Source: Oscillospiraceae bacterium (lineage in GTDB: Bacteria > Bacillota > Clostridia > Oscillospirales > Ruminococcaceae). From it: a DNA stretch of 45,179 nt. Made by a program: the position numbers and the translations under genes. Within the stretch, counting starts at the first letter, position 1, and every line of letters starts with the position of its first letter. The DNA lies in NCBI GenBank assembly GCA_017435045.1, contig JAFSFT010000050.1:1-45179 (forward strand), in the 5' to 3' direction. Below are positions 1 through 8,424 of this stretch, piece by piece. The notes under the pieces are model-generated. The model made no database searches. It saw nothing but the letters and a program-made list of their open reading frames with translations, and was not told the DNA's origin.

Positions 1-189
1 ATCGAAGTTCGTGGTTCCGCTTGTGAAAAAATTAAAGAAAACGTTGAGAAAAACGCAAGCCGTCCAGTACCAATGTGGATGTCATTTGATAAAGATGCAC
101 TTAAAGTTGTTGTAAACCGTCTTCCAGAAAGAAGCGAAATAGAACTTGACGTTGAAGAACAGCTTATCGTTGAACTTTACTCCAAATAA
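1..189 (+). CDS. rpsD: 30S ribosomal protein S4, C-terminal part (cut by window edge)
   Basis: The window opens inside a reading frame of 62 codons plus TAA. Its product ends in VEEQLIVELYSK, and it contains RPVPMWM and LPERSEIELDVEE, which match the C-terminus of bacterial S4. S4 is a primary 16S rRNA-binding protein of the small subunit and nucleates assembly of the 5' domain. The gene lies 65 nt upstream of rpoA, the usual order at the end of the alpha operon in Firmicutes (rpsM-rpsK-rpsD-rpoA-rplQ), so it is probably cotranscribed with rpoA and rplQ. The N-terminal S4 RNA-binding domain core lies outside the window. No terminator separates it from rpoA. Confidence 0.93.
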   Translation: MEVRGSACEKIKENVEKNASRPVPMWMSFDKDALKVVVNRLPERSEIELDVEEQLIVELYSK

Positions 190-254
190 CCCACTCCGGC
201 ATCGGGAATGCAAATTAAGAAGCAGCCTTAGTTGTATCATAGGAGGGTTTATAA

Positions 255-1205
255 ATGATAGAAATCGAAAAACCAAGAATAGAAACAGCCGTTCTCTCCG
301 AAGACGGCCAGTATGGAAAGTTTGTTGTTGAACCTCTCGAAAGAGGTTTTGGTACAACACTCGGCAACTCTCTGAGAAGAATTCTCCTCTCATCTTTGCC
401 GGGCGTAGCTGTAACAAACATCAAAATTGATGGCGTTGTGCACGAATTCACATTTGTAAACGGCGTTAAAGAAGACGTTACAGAAATTGTTCTTAACGTT
501 AAAGGCATTACAGCTAAACTTTTCTGCGACGAAGCTAAAACTGTTCGCATTCACGCAGTAGGTCCTTGCGAGGTTACTGCCGGCTCTATTGAAACAGATG
601 CTGATATCCAGATTCTTAATCCGGATTGGCATATTGCTACATTGAGCGAAGGTGCTAAACTTGTTATGGAGCTTACTTTTGACAGAGGCCGCGGTTATGT
701 GCCAGTTGACAGAAGTAAGAAAACACAGGAATTTGTTACACTGGGCGTTCTCCCTGTAGACAGCATCTATACACCTGTCCTCAAGGTTAACTACTCAGTT
801 GAAAATACTCGTGTTGGCCAGATAACAGACTATGACAAACTCACAATCGAAGTTTGGACAAATGGCGTTATCAATGCTAACGAAGCTATGAGCATCGGTG
901 CAAGAATCCTTACAGAGCATCTCAATCTGTTTGTAGGCTTGTCTGATGATGTAGCTTTGCCTAAGATGGTTGAAAAAGACGAAATGTCCAACGAAAGCAA
1001 ACTGGAAATGACAATCGAAGACCTCGATTTGTCCGTTCGTTCCTTCAACTGCTTAAAGAGAGCAGGTATTCATACAGTTGAAGACCTCGTAAACAAAACC
1101 GAAGGTGAAATGATGAAAGTTAGAAACCTCGGTAGAAAGAGCTTTGAAGAAGTTATGCAGAAATTGGCTTCTTTGGGCTACAAGTTTCCAAAAGACGAAG
1201 ACTAA
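255..1205 (+). CDS. rpoA: DNA-directed RNA polymerase subunit alpha
   Basis: This is the 316-residue alpha subunit, the normal length. The N-terminal assembly and dimerisation domain starts [10 protein letters not shown] and carries the conserved block [19 protein letters not shown] (residues 29-47), which contacts beta and beta'. The C-terminal domain (about residues 250-310: [16 protein letters not shown], then [12 protein letters not shown]) is the helix-hairpin-helix unit that binds UP-element DNA and activators. The ATG is preceded by AGGAGGG at 241-247. It lies between rpsD and rplQ with short spacers, so it is part of the ribosomal protein operon. Codon use is strongly biased (ACA, GCT, AAA), as expected of a highly expressed gene. 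Confidence 0.98.
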   Translation: MIEIEKPRIETAVLSEDGQYGKFVVEPLERGFGTTLGNSLRRILLSSLPGVAVTNIKIDGVVHEFTFVNGVKEDVTEIVLNVKGITAKLFCDEAKTVRIHAVGPCEVTAGSIETDADIQILNPDWHIATLSEGAKLVMELTFDRGRGYVPVDRSKKTQEFVTLGVLPVDSIYTPVLKVNYSVENTRVGQITDYDKLTIEVWTNGVINANEAMSIGARILTEHLNLFVGLSDDVALPKMVEKDEMSNESKLEMTIEDLDLSVRSFNCLKRAGIHTVEDLVNKTEGEMMKVRNLGRKSFEEVMQKLASLGYKFPKDED

Positions 1206-1245
1206 TTCTTATTAGTCGTTACAACATAGAAAAGGAGTGACTCAA

Positions 1246-1587
1246 ATGCCAGGTACAAGAAAATTAGGCAGATCAACAGATCACCGCAGAGCTATGATGC
1301 GTGCTATGGTAACATATTTGCTCGAAAACGGCAAAATTGAAACTACAGTAACAAGAGCTAAAGAAGTTCGTGCGATGGCTGAAAAAATGATTACACTCGG
1401 TAAAGTTGACACTTTGCACGCAAAAAGACAGGTATACAGCTACGTAACAAAAGAAGCTGTTGCTAAAAAAGTTTTTGACGAAATCGCACCAAGCTACGAA
1501 GGCCGCAACGGTGGTTACACAAGAATCATCAAAATTGGCCCACGTCGTGGTGACGCAGCAGAAATGGCTATTATCGAACTCGTTTAA
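1246..1587 (+). CDS. rplQ: 50S ribosomal protein L17
   Basis: The 113-residue product begins [20 protein letters not shown], the standard L17 N-terminus, and is a normal bacterial length. L17 lies near the exit of the peptide tunnel of the large subunit. I chose the ATG at 1246 because AAAGGAG (1231-1237) is 8 nt upstream. An in-frame GTG at 1237 would sit inside that ribosome binding site. It follows rpoA by 40 nt and ends the operon, with a strong terminator 23 nt downstream. Confidence 0.97.
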   Translation: MPGTRKLGRSTDHRRAMMRAMVTYLLENGKIETTVTRAKEVRAMAEKMITLGKVDTLHAKRQVYSYVTKEAVAKKVFDEIAPSYEGRNGGYTRIIKIGPRRGDAAEMAIIELV

Positions 1588-1610
1588 TTAGTGTAATAAT
1601 TAAAAGTTAC

Positions 1611-1648
1611 AGTCCTGTAAATCCTATGGTTTGCAGGACTTTTTATTT
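1611..1648 (+). terminator. Intrinsic terminator of the rpsD-rpoA-rplQ operon
   Basis: An 11-bp stem pairs AGTCCTGTAAA with TTTGCAGGACT (one G-U pair) around an 8-nt loop, followed directly by TTTTTATTTT. It lies just after the rplQ stop. Confidence 0.9.
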
Positions 1649-1673
1649 TGTGCGTTATTTACAAGGGCAGTTA

Positions 1674-1716
1674 CAGCCTGTAAATGGCAGCAGAATGCCT
1701 TTTAAGGCTGTTTTTT
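1674..1716 (+). terminator. Second terminator-like hairpin after rplQ
   Basis: The arms CAGCCT (1674-1679) and AGGCTG (1705-1710) enclose an inner GGCA/TGCC pair and are followed by TTTTTT. It looks like a backup terminator that insulates the ribosomal operon from the gene at 1874. Confidence 0.65.
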
Positions 1717-1792
1717 CTGATTTAAACAGAATTTGTTATCAAATTGAGATAATTTTTACAAGATTATCGTAGCTTTTTATAACAAAATGTAG

Positions 1793-1840
1793 TACAATAT
1801 ATGCTGGAATTGTGTGAACACATAGCATATATTTTATTTG
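1793..1840 (+). promoter_or_regulatory. -10 box and 5' leader hairpin before the SGNH hydrolase gene
   Basis: TACAAT (1793-1798) is a good -10 hexamer, but I find no clear -35 at the right spacing. Directly after it ATATATGCT (1797-1805) pairs with AGCATATAT (1824-1832), with an inner TGTGT/ACACA stem, and a T-rich stretch follows. If the -10 is used, the hairpin lies at or near the 5' end of the mRNA and may stabilise it or attenuate transcription. Alternatively it could be a further terminator. Confidence 0.4.
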
Positions 1841-1873
1841 CTGTTTAATTTTAAGTAAAGCGAGGAAAAAATA

Positions 1874-4273
1874 TTGCATAACGAAAAGAAAACGAAAGTT
1901 TACAGTAAAAACAATCATAAAAAAACCAAGAAGAATCCTTTTGAAAATATTGTAAAAGCATTCCGATTTGTACTGGCACAGGCAAAGGCTGGCAGCAAGC
2001 AGCACATTGCAATTCTCATTGCAGGTGCGGTTGTGGTAATTGCCGTGCTTGCAGGGGTAATCTTTGGCGTATCCGCAGCCTTTGGCGGCAACGATGCACC
2101 ACAGACCGAGTTCAACGAAATTGAAATTGACCCTGAAGCAGACAACAACTACAACAAGGACGAGGCTGTTATCGACACAAGCAAGTTTGCAGGCACAATC
2201 CTGCCGGAAACTGCAGATGCAGGCCAGACATACATTGACGAAACACTCTTTATCGGCGACTCCAACACAGTACGCTCCATGTTCTACGAAGTAACAGGTA
2301 CAAAATGGGCAAACATTGTTGGCGCCGTATCCATGGGTATCCAGCACGTTGTAAGCGATCCTATCGCTATCAGCGAGTTCGGTTCCGGTGTTGGCAAGGT
2401 GGACGTATGCACATCTGTGGGCATCATCAAGCCAAAGAGAATTATCATGACCTACGGCACAAACAATGCCAACTGGACAACAGACAGCTTTATCACAGAA
2501 TACAAAAAAGCTGCAGCAGCAGTCAGTGCTGCTTATCCATACGCCGATATCATCATCAATGCAATTCCACCTGTAGACAGAATCAGAGACTATCCTAACA
2601 TCACAATGCAGCAGATTGACGCATTCAACGCAGCATTGGCAGAGATGTGTGCTGCAGAGGGCTACAAGTTCCTCAACAGCGCAGAAGCTATGAAGGACGA
2701 AATTACAGGTTTTGCAAAGAAAGACTTTACAATCAGCGACGGTATCCACCTGAGCAAAAACGGTTTTGATGCACTGTTTACATACATCAGAACACACGCT
2801 TATGAAGCAGAGGACAGACGTCCGGAGGCTGACAGAACAGCTTATGTTCCGCCAAGACTTGAAACAGAACCTGTTATCATCGGCGAAGACCCTATTGCAG
2901 TACGCGGCAGAGTGACAGTTACATTTGTATCCAACGACAAGGAACTTGGCTACATTGACGGCGAAGTTGAACAGATTATCAGACCAACATACACAACAGA
3001 CGAGGTAACAGCAGTTGCTGACGAAGAAAACGGCGGTTACTTTGTTGGCTGGGAAGCTGAACAGGGCACAATCTCTGACCCTGACGAAGAAACAATCACA
3101 TTTACAGCACCTGCATCCGAAGAAATTTCTGCAGTTAAGGTTACTGCAATATTCAAGCAGGTAGAGCTGGAAATCTCCAAGCCTAACGTTACAATTGAAA
3201 AAGGCGGCGTATACACACTCACAGCAGGCCTCAGCACAAACAAGTTCAAGGGCGATGATGAAATCATCTGGACCAGCTCCAACACAGACGTTGCAAAGGT
3301 TGAAGACGGCAAGGTAACTGCTATAGCAGACGGCACAGCAACAATTACAGCTTCCATTCTTGAGGGCAAAATCACTGCAACCTGCAAGGTTACAGTAAGC
3401 TCCATCCTGCAGAAAATCTCCATCACAGCAGAAAAAGAAGCAACAACAGTTGCAGTGGGCGAAACACTCAAGCTTACAGCAGTTGCAGAGCCTGCAGGCA
3501 GCACACTGGGCACAGTTACATGGAAATCCTCTGACGAAAAGATTGCTACAGTAACAGAAACAGGCACAACAGCAACCGTTACAGCAAAGGCAGCAGGCGA
3601 GGTTACAATCACTGCTACTGTGGACGGCAACAAGAGTGCGGAATACAAGCTTACCTGCACAGCAGACAAGGTTACAGATATCGATATCGAGCTGTCCAAG
3701 GTTGAAATTGCTGTGGGCGAAACCACAGAAATCAAGGTGACAACAAAGCCTGAAGAAACAACAGCGGTTATTGAATATGAATACGACAAGGACATCATAT
3801 CCATCGACAGCAAGGGCAAAATTACAGGTAAGGCAGCAGGCAAGACAAAGATTGTTGCAAAATGCGGCGAGGTAAAATCCAACTCCGTAACAATCACAGT
3901 TAAACCTGGTGCAACACCATCACCAACACCTACAATCCAGCCATCTGCAACCCCAACACCAACACCATCTGCAACCCCAACACCATCACCAACACCTACA
4001 GTGGCACCTACAGAGGCACCTACAGAGGCACCAAAATGTGCTGACTGCGGTCAGACAAAAACAGATGCCTGCAGTGCAGCATACTGCAAAACCTGTGCAA
4101 GCCATGCAGGCCACACAGCAGCAGACCACTGTTCCTCCTGCGGCGAGGTTGGACACAAGGATGCAACATCTTCTTCCTGCAAGAACTATGTAGCACCGGA
4201 ACCTGAACCAACAGCACCTGCTGACGAAGGCGGCGAAGGCGAAGCAAGCGTAAAAGAAGAAGGCGAAGAATAA
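1874..4273 (+). CDS. Membrane-anchored SGNH/GDSL hydrolase with Ig-like repeats and Cys/His-rich C-terminus
   Basis: This 799-residue protein faces outward and was not matched to a named family. Residues 1-44 are basic and 45-70 form one membrane helix. Residues 120-310 are an SGNH hydrolase fold: FIGDSN (Ser130), YGTNNAN (Gly195, Asn197) and DGIHLSKNG (Asp289, His292) give the catalytic set of an esterase or acetylhydrolase. A beta-rich stretch (about 345-430) is followed by three Big_2-type Ig-like domains (about 432-507, 513-596, 601-677; motifs WTSSNTDVAKVEDGKVTA and WKSSDEKIATV). A Thr/Pro-rich linker (679-720), a 48-residue Cys/His-rich module (722-769) and an acidic tail follow. The TTG start is supported by GCGAGG about 8 nt upstream. 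There is no LPXTG motif. The substrate is unknown; cell-wall or dietary polysaccharide ester bonds are possible. Confidence 0.8.
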   Translation: MHNEKKTKVYSKNNHKKTKKNPFENIVKAFRFVLAQAKAGSKQHIAILIAGAVVVIAVLAGVIFGVSAAFGGNDAPQTEFNEIEIDPEADNNYNKDEAVIDTSKFAGTILPETADAGQTYIDETLFIGDSNTVRSMFYEVTGTKWANIVGAVSMGIQHVVSDPIAISEFGSGVGKVDVCTSVGIIKPKRIIMTYGTNNANWTTDSFITEYKKAAAAVSAAYPYADIIINAIPPVDRIRDYPNITMQQIDAFNAALAEMCAAEGYKFLNSAEAMKDEITGFAKKDFTISDGIHLSKNGFDALFTYIRTHAYEAEDRRPEADRTAYVPPRLETEPVIIGEDPIAVRGRVTVTFVSNDKELGYIDGEVEQIIRPTYTTDEVTAVADEENGGYFVGWEAEQGTISDPDEETITFTAPASEEISAVKVTAIFKQVELEISKPNVTIEKGGVYTLTAGLSTNKFKGDDEIIWTSSNTDVAKVEDGKVTAIADGTATITASILEGKITATCKVTVSSILQKISITAEKEATTVAVGETLKLTAVAEPAGSTLGTVTWKSSDEKIATVTETGTTATVTAKAAGEVTITATVDGNKSAEYKLTCTADKVTDIDIELSKVEIAVGETTEIKVTTKPEETTAVIEYEYDKDIISIDSKGKITGKAAGKTKIVAKCGEVKSNSVTITVKPGATPSPTPTIQPSATPTPTPSATPTPSPTPTVAPTEAPTEAPKCADCGQTKTDACSAAYCKTCASHAGHTAADHCSSCGEVGHKDATSSSCKNYVAPEPEPTAPADEGGEGEASVKEEGEE

Positions 4274-4335
4274 AATCTGCCTTGCAGCGGCAATGCTTAA
4301 AGCTATGCGGTTACGCTGAATATAATTTATAAAAT

Positions 4336-4375
4336 ATCCCCGTACATTTTATTATGTGCGGGGATGTGTTTTTAC
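4336..4375 (+). terminator. Terminator of the SGNH hydrolase gene
   Basis: ATCCCCGTACA pairs with TGTGCGGGGAT (11 bp, one G-U) around a short AT loop, followed by GTGTTTTT. It lies 62 nt after the stop codon. Confidence 0.88.
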
Positions 4376-4417
4376 AGCCATATAAGCTTTGATGGGGGAA
4401 TGCTTTTAAAGGCAGAC

Positions 4418-4476
4418 AGGCTTTGGTATAGGACTGTTATTCGGGCTTGGGTATAGGACTGTTATTCAGGCTTGGG
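4418..4476 (+). repeat. 25-nt tandem repeat, two full copies plus a partial one
   Basis: Copies at 4418-4442 and 4443-4467 differ at only a few positions and share TATAGGACTGTTATTC. A third copy starts at 4468 (AGGCTTGGG) and decays. The flanks also look duplicated: GGGGGAATGCTTTTAAAGG near 4394 resembles AGGTGGAATGCTCTTAAAAGG near 4477. No open frame with a ribosome binding site runs through it. Confidence 0.85.
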
Positions 4477-4520
4477 AGGTGGAATGCTCTTAAAAGGAGA
4501 GAGATTGTGCAGGAAGATAC

Positions 4521-4624
4521 AGCATAGGCCGCAGCGATGCGTATGCGGCACAGGACGCTGCAATGTGTATGCGGCACAGGACGCTGCAATGCGTATGCGG
4601 CATAGGCCGCAGCAATGGCGTATA
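4521..4624 (+). repeat. 26-nt GC-rich tandem repeat, four copies
   Basis: Copies lie at 4521-4546, 4547-4572, 4573-4598 and 4599-4624. Each carries GCAATGCGTATGC or a near variant. The outer copies share ATAGGCCGCAGC while the two inner ones share ACAGGACGCTGC. The first unit can fold (GCCGCA with TGCGGC). With the 25-nt repeats it fills most of the 566-nt gap between the SGNH gene and secA. The surrounding DNA is AT-rich, so the block stands out in composition. Confidence 0.9.
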
Positions 4625-4678
4625 CAGCAGCATTTTGTGATTTTTCTGCGAAAACACAGCCTTTTTGCCCCCTTATAT

Positions 4679-4707
4679 TTGACATAAGCGGTGATATATA
4701 TTAAAAT
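4679..4707 (+). promoter_or_regulatory. Sigma-A promoter of secA
   Basis: TTGACA (4679-4684), a 17-nt spacer and TAAAAT (4702-4707) give an almost consensus housekeeping promoter. It leaves a leader of about 125 nt before the secA ATG. A second TTGACA at 4741 has no matching -10. Confidence 0.75.
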
Positions 4708-4839
4708 ATAATATTGGATAAATATAGGGTTTCTTATATTTTGACAGGCTGACAGGCGATGTTGGTCTGTGGTGTAAATTGTAACCAAAATCGCAAAATA
4801 CGCTTGCAGCAGCATAAAGCTGCGGGATAAGGAGATATA

Positions 4840-7590
4840 ATGGCTTTTATTGAAAAACTTTTTGGCAGCTATCAATCTAAAGAGCTTAAAAAAATTGAGC
4901 CAATCAAAAATCAGGTTCTTGCACTGGAAAGCAAATACAAGGCTATGTCCGAGGCAGAACTTAAAAATCAGACAAAGGTCCTCAAGGAGAGACTTGCAAA
5001 CGGCGAAACACTGGACGATATTCTTCCGGACGCATTTGCGGTTTGCCGCGAGGGTGCAACACGCGTGCTGGGTATGACACATTACCCTGTGCAGATTATC
5101 GGCGGCATTGCACTGCACCGTTCCAACATTGCAGAGATGAAAACAGGCGAAGGTAAAACACTTGTTGCAACACTGCCTGTATACCTTAACGCCCTCACAG
5201 GCAAGGGTGTACACGTTATCACAGTAAACGACTATCTTGCACGCCGAGACAGCCAGTGGATGGGCAAGCTGTACACATACCTTGGTCTTACAGTAGGTCT
5301 TTGTGTACACGGCATGAAAACCGAGGAAAAACGTGCAGCCTACAACTGTGACATCACATACGGTACAAACAACGAATTCGGCTTTGACTACCTCCGTGAC
5401 AACATGGTTATTTACAAGGAAAACATGGTACAGCGCGGCTTTAACTTTGCTATCGTGGACGAAGTGGACTCCATCCTCATAGACGAAGCAAGAACACCGC
5501 TTATCATCTCCGGTCAGGGCGACAAATCCACCGATATGTACAAGGTTGCCTGCAGCTTTGCACGCACCCTTAAATACTTTAAAATTGCCGAACACGACTC
5601 CAAGGAGGAGATGGACAACATCACAGAGGATGTTATCATCGACGAAAAGGCAAAATCCACAACCCTTACCAAAAACGGTATCGAAAAGGCTGAAAGATAC
5701 TTTAACGTAGAAAACTACTCCGACCCTGAAAATATGTCCCTGCAGCACTACATCAATCAGGCTATCAAGGCACAGGGCAATATGAAGCGTGACGTTGACT
5801 ACGTTGTTAAGGACGGTCAGGTTGTTATCGTTGACGAATTTACAGGCCGTCTTATGGAAGGCCGCCGCTACTCTGACGGTCTCCACCAGGCTATCGAAGC
5901 AAAGGAAGGCGTAAAGGTAGAAAGAGAAAGCAAAACTCTGGCTACAATCACATTCCAGAACTACTTCCGTATGTACAAAAAGCTGGCAGGTATGACAGGT
6001 ACAGCTTTAAGTGAAGCCAACGAATTTCTGGAAATTTATGGCCTCTCCGTGCTGGAAATCCCTACAAACAGACCAATTGCCCGTAACGATATGAACGACG
6101 TTGTGTACAAGACAGAACGTGCAAAGTTCAACGCAGTTGCTGATGACGTTGTGGAAGCACACAAAAACGGTCAGCCTGTTCTGGTTGGTACAATCTCCAT
6201 CGAAAAATCCGAGGAACTGTCCCGTCTGCTCAAAAACCGCGGTGTAAAACACGAGGTTCTCAACGCAAAATATCACGACAAGGAAGCAGAAATTGTTGCA
6301 CAGGCAGGCAAAAAAGGTGCTGTTACAATCGCAACAAACATGGCAGGCCGTGGTACCGACATTATCCTTGGCGGTAACGCAGAGTTTATGGCCAAAAACG
6401 ATATGCGCAAACAGCAGTACACCGAAGAAATGATTGAAAACGCAAACAGCTTCTTCGATACAGAGGACGAAGAAATTCTTGCTGCAAGAAAAGTTTACGC
6501 AGAGCTTGTTGCAAAGCACAAGGCAGCCCTTGCTCCTGAAGCAGAAGCTGTAAGAAAAGCAGGCGGTCTGTTTATCATCGGTACAGAACGTCACGAATCC
6601 CGCCGTATCGACAACCAGCTCCGTGGCCGTGCAGGCCGTCAGGGCGACCCCGGTAAAACACGCTTCTATGTAAGTATGGAAGACGACCTTATGCGTCTGT
6701 TTGGCGGCGAAAGAACAACTGCCGTTATGGAAAAGCTTGGCTACGATGAAACAATGCCAATCGAAAACAAGGTTATCACAAACTCCATCGAATCTGCACA
6801 GAAGAAGATTGAGGGCAGAAACTTTGATATCCGTAAACGCGTTCTCAACTACGACGATGTAATGAATAAACAGCGTGAAATTATCTACAGCCAGCGTCAG
6901 AGTGTTCTGGCAGGCGAAGATATTTCCGAAAGCCTGCGTGATATGGTTACAGGCTCCATCGAGGTTAACGTGGATACATTCTGCAGCGGCAACGAGGCAG
7001 AACACTGGAACCTTGCATCCCTGCGCAGCATCTATCTTGGCTGGCTGCTTACAGAGGAAGAACTGCGTTATACAGACGCACAGCTTGCAACACTCAAGAG
7101 CGACGATATCAAGGAATATATCACAAACAAGGCTCTGGCTATCCTCCACGAAAAAGAACAGATTATCGGCAGCGAAACAATGCGCGAGCTTGAACGCGTG
7201 GTGCTGCTGAGAACTGTAGACTCCAAGTGGATGGAACATATTGACGCTATGGATGAGCTTAAAAAGGGTATTGGTCTGCGCAGCTACGGCCAGCACGACC
7301 CTGTAAGCGAATACCGCTTTGAAGGCTTTAATATGTTTGACGAAATGATTGAAAATATCCGTCAGGACGTTACAAAGCTGCTTATCACAGCTAACCTTGC
7401 AAAACCTGTACAGCGTCAGGCTGTGGCAAAAATCACAGGTACAAGCGGCGGCGGTGACAACACAGTTAAAAAACAGCCAATCAGACGTTCTGCAGACAAG
7501 GTTGGCAGAAACGACCCATGTCCATGCGGCAGCGGCAAAAAGTATAAAAAATGCTGCGGCAGAACAGGCGCTGACAAAGGCGAAGATTAA
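4840..7590 (+). CDS. secA: Protein translocase ATPase SecA
   Basis: The 916-residue motor ATPase drives preproteins through the SecYEG channel. Walker A is GEGKT at 103-107 inside [11 protein letters not shown], and Walker B is the DEVD at 207-210, followed by [15 protein letters not shown]. The second nucleotide-binding domain carries [10 protein letters not shown] and [20 protein letters not shown]. The helical scaffold and wing follow, and the C-terminus has the SEC-C zinc motif [15 protein letters not shown]. The length is normal for a full SecA with linker. GGAGATATA precedes the ATG. It has its own promoter (4679) and terminator (7629), so it is monocistronic; prfB, often downstream in other Firmicutes, is absent. 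Confidence 0.98.
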   Translation: MAFIEKLFGSYQSKELKKIEPIKNQVLALESKYKAMSEAELKNQTKVLKERLANGETLDDILPDAFAVCREGATRVLGMTHYPVQIIGGIALHRSNIAEMKTGEGKTLVATLPVYLNALTGKGVHVITVNDYLARRDSQWMGKLYTYLGLTVGLCVHGMKTEEKRAAYNCDITYGTNNEFGFDYLRDNMVIYKENMVQRGFNFAIVDEVDSILIDEARTPLIISGQGDKSTDMYKVACSFARTLKYFKIAEHDSKEEMDNITEDVIIDEKAKSTTLTKNGIEKAERYFNVENYSDPENMSLQHYINQAIKAQGNMKRDVDYVVKDGQVVIVDEFTGRLMEGRRYSDGLHQAIEAKEGVKVERESKTLATITFQNYFRMYKKLAGMTGTALSEANEFLEIYGLSVLEIPTNRPIARNDMNDVVYKTERAKFNAVADDVVEAHKNGQPVLVGTISIEKSEELSRLLKNRGVKHEVLNAKYHDKEAEIVAQAGKKGAVTIATNMAGRGTDIILGGNAEFMAKNDMRKQQYTEEMIENANSFFDTEDEEILAARKVYAELVAKHKAALAPEAEAVRKAGGLFIIGTERHESRRIDNQLRGRAGRQGDPGKTRFYVSMEDDLMRLFGGERTTAVMEKLGYDETMPIENKVITNSIESAQKKIEGRNFDIRKRVLNYDDVMNKQREIIYSQRQSVLAGEDISESLRDMVTGSIEVNVDTFCSGNEAEHWNLASLRSIYLGWLLTEEELRYTDAQLATLKSDDIKEYITNKALAILHEKEQIIGSETMRELERVVLLRTVDSKWMEHIDAMDELKKGIGLRSYGQHDPVSEYRFEGFNMFDEMIENIRQDVTKLLITANLAKPVQRQAVAKITGTSGGGDNTVKKQPIRRSADKVGRNDPCPCGSGKKYKKCCGRTGADKGED

Positions 7591-7628
7591 TTGAAAATCA
7601 CCTTAAAGAGATATAATAAAAAGTTAAA

Positions 7629-7667
7629 ACAGGCACGGCAGATTATACTGCTGTGCCTGTTGTTGTA
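7629..7667 (+). terminator. secA terminator
   Basis: ACAGGCACGGCAG pairs with CTGCTGTGCCTGT (13 bp, one G-U) around ATTATA, followed by TGTTGTAT. It abuts the -35 box of the next promoter. Confidence 0.85.
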
Positions 7668-7691
7668 TATTGAATTTAGGTGTGATATATT
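7663..7691 (+). promoter_or_regulatory. Promoter of the pyrophosphatase-family gene
   Basis: TTGTAT (7663-7668), a 17-nt spacer and TATATT (7686-7691) form the promoter, with an extended -10 TGA directly before the hexamer. Transcription should start near 7698, which excludes any start codon upstream of that and supports the ATG at 7733. Confidence 0.6.
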
Positions 7692-7732
7692 ATAAACAGT
7701 TGGATAAACTTGAATTTGACGGAGGATACCTG

Positions 7733-8056
7733 ATGATTGGCAGCATTGTTAAAATAATCGTTGATAGACCGCTTGGAACTTTCCATCCCAAGCATAAAGA
7801 CATTTATTATTCTGTCAACTATGGGTATATTCCTGGAGTGATAGCACCAGATGGAGAAGAACAATATGCATACATACTCGGTGTAAATCAGCCTGTTAAA
7901 GAGTTTATAGGAAAAGTAATTGCAATTATTCATAGAAATGATGATGTTGAGGAAAAATGGGTCGTTGCACCAGAAGATACTTCTTTTACAAAAGATGAAA
8001 TTATGCGGCAGATTGATTTTCAAGAACAATACTTTCGTACAGAAATCAGAATGTAA
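7733..8056 (+). CDS. Inorganic pyrophosphatase-family protein (short form), possibly altered active site
   Basis: This 107-residue protein resembles the short Firmicute proteins annotated as inorganic diphosphatase. The shared features are VDRPLGTFHPKHKDIYY, VNYGYIPGVIAPDGEEQ (residues 28-44) and HRNDDVEEKWVVAPE. NYGYIPG matches the conserved Tyr region of family I pyrophosphatases. The metal-binding signature D-x-D-x-x-D reads D40-G-E42-E-Q-Y45 here, so the third acidic position is Tyr. I therefore call the family, not the activity. The start is ATG 7733, preceded by GGAGG (7721-7725). Base composition is visibly AT-richer than the neighbours. It is followed after 30 nt by a small membrane gene and is probably cotranscribed with it. 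Confidence 0.7.
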   Translation: MIGSIVKIIVDRPLGTFHPKHKDIYYSVNYGYIPGVIAPDGEEQYAYILGVNQPVKEFIGKVIAIIHRNDDVEEKWVVAPEDTSFTKDEIMRQIDFQEQYFRTEIRM

Positions 8057-8086
8057 AATTCCAATTTGACAAAGGAGAGTGATTGT

Positions 8087-8308
8087 ATGAAGAAAATCAA
8101 CGGTGTAAGAGTGTGTTATACTTTGAGTGTCATGTTGTTCCTGGGCTTCATTATCAATACCATTATTGATTACAGCCGATACAACAGTACTTTGAATTCT
8201 GCCCCCTTCTATCTTTGGGTTCTTGTAAACATGCTCTGTTTTATCGTTCCTGCAATAATTGTTTTTATTGTTGGTCTTGTTATCAAGAAAAAGCAGAAAG
8301 CAAAGTGA
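8087..8308 (+). CDS. Small two-helix membrane protein
   Basis: This is a 73-residue hydrophobic protein of unknown function. It has a short basic start (MKKINGVR), a first membrane segment at about residues 9-27, a polar loop IIDYSRYNSTLNSAP, a second segment at about 42-66 and a basic end KKKQKAK. That predicts two helices with both ends in the cytoplasm. AAAGGAG (8071-8077) lies 9 nt before ATG 8087. It is 30 nt downstream of the pyrophosphatase-like gene, shares its AT-rich composition and is closed by a bidirectional terminator. I do not recognise a family. Confidence 0.7.
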   Translation: MKKINGVRVCYTLSVMLFLGFIINTIIDYSRYNSTLNSAPFYLWVLVNMLCFIVPAIIVFIVGLVIKKKQKAK

Positions 8309-8377
8309 CAAATTTCAATTTTCCTTACAGCATATCAGCGGATATTTTTATACAATATATACTTATGCACAAAAAAT

Positions 8378-8416
8378 GCAGCATCTTTATCCTTGTAAGA
8401 TGCTGCATAATTTTTT
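8378..8416. terminator. Bidirectional terminator between convergent genes
   Basis: GCAGCATCTT (8378-8387) pairs with AAGATGCTGC (8397-8406). T runs follow on both strands (ATAATTTTTT on plus, TTTTTT on minus). It serves the 8087 gene and the GH127 gene converging from the right. Confidence 0.88.
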
Positions 8417-8424
8417 GCCTGCTG

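Noticed and set aside
4521..4624. CRISPR array
   Set aside because: The units are directly adjacent without unique spacers and no cas genes are present; the same holds for the 37-nt arrays.
4741..4746. Second TTGACA upstream of secA as an alternative promoter
   Set aside because: No -10-like hexamer lies 16-19 nt downstream (GGTCTG region), whereas the pair at 4679 and 4702 fits well.
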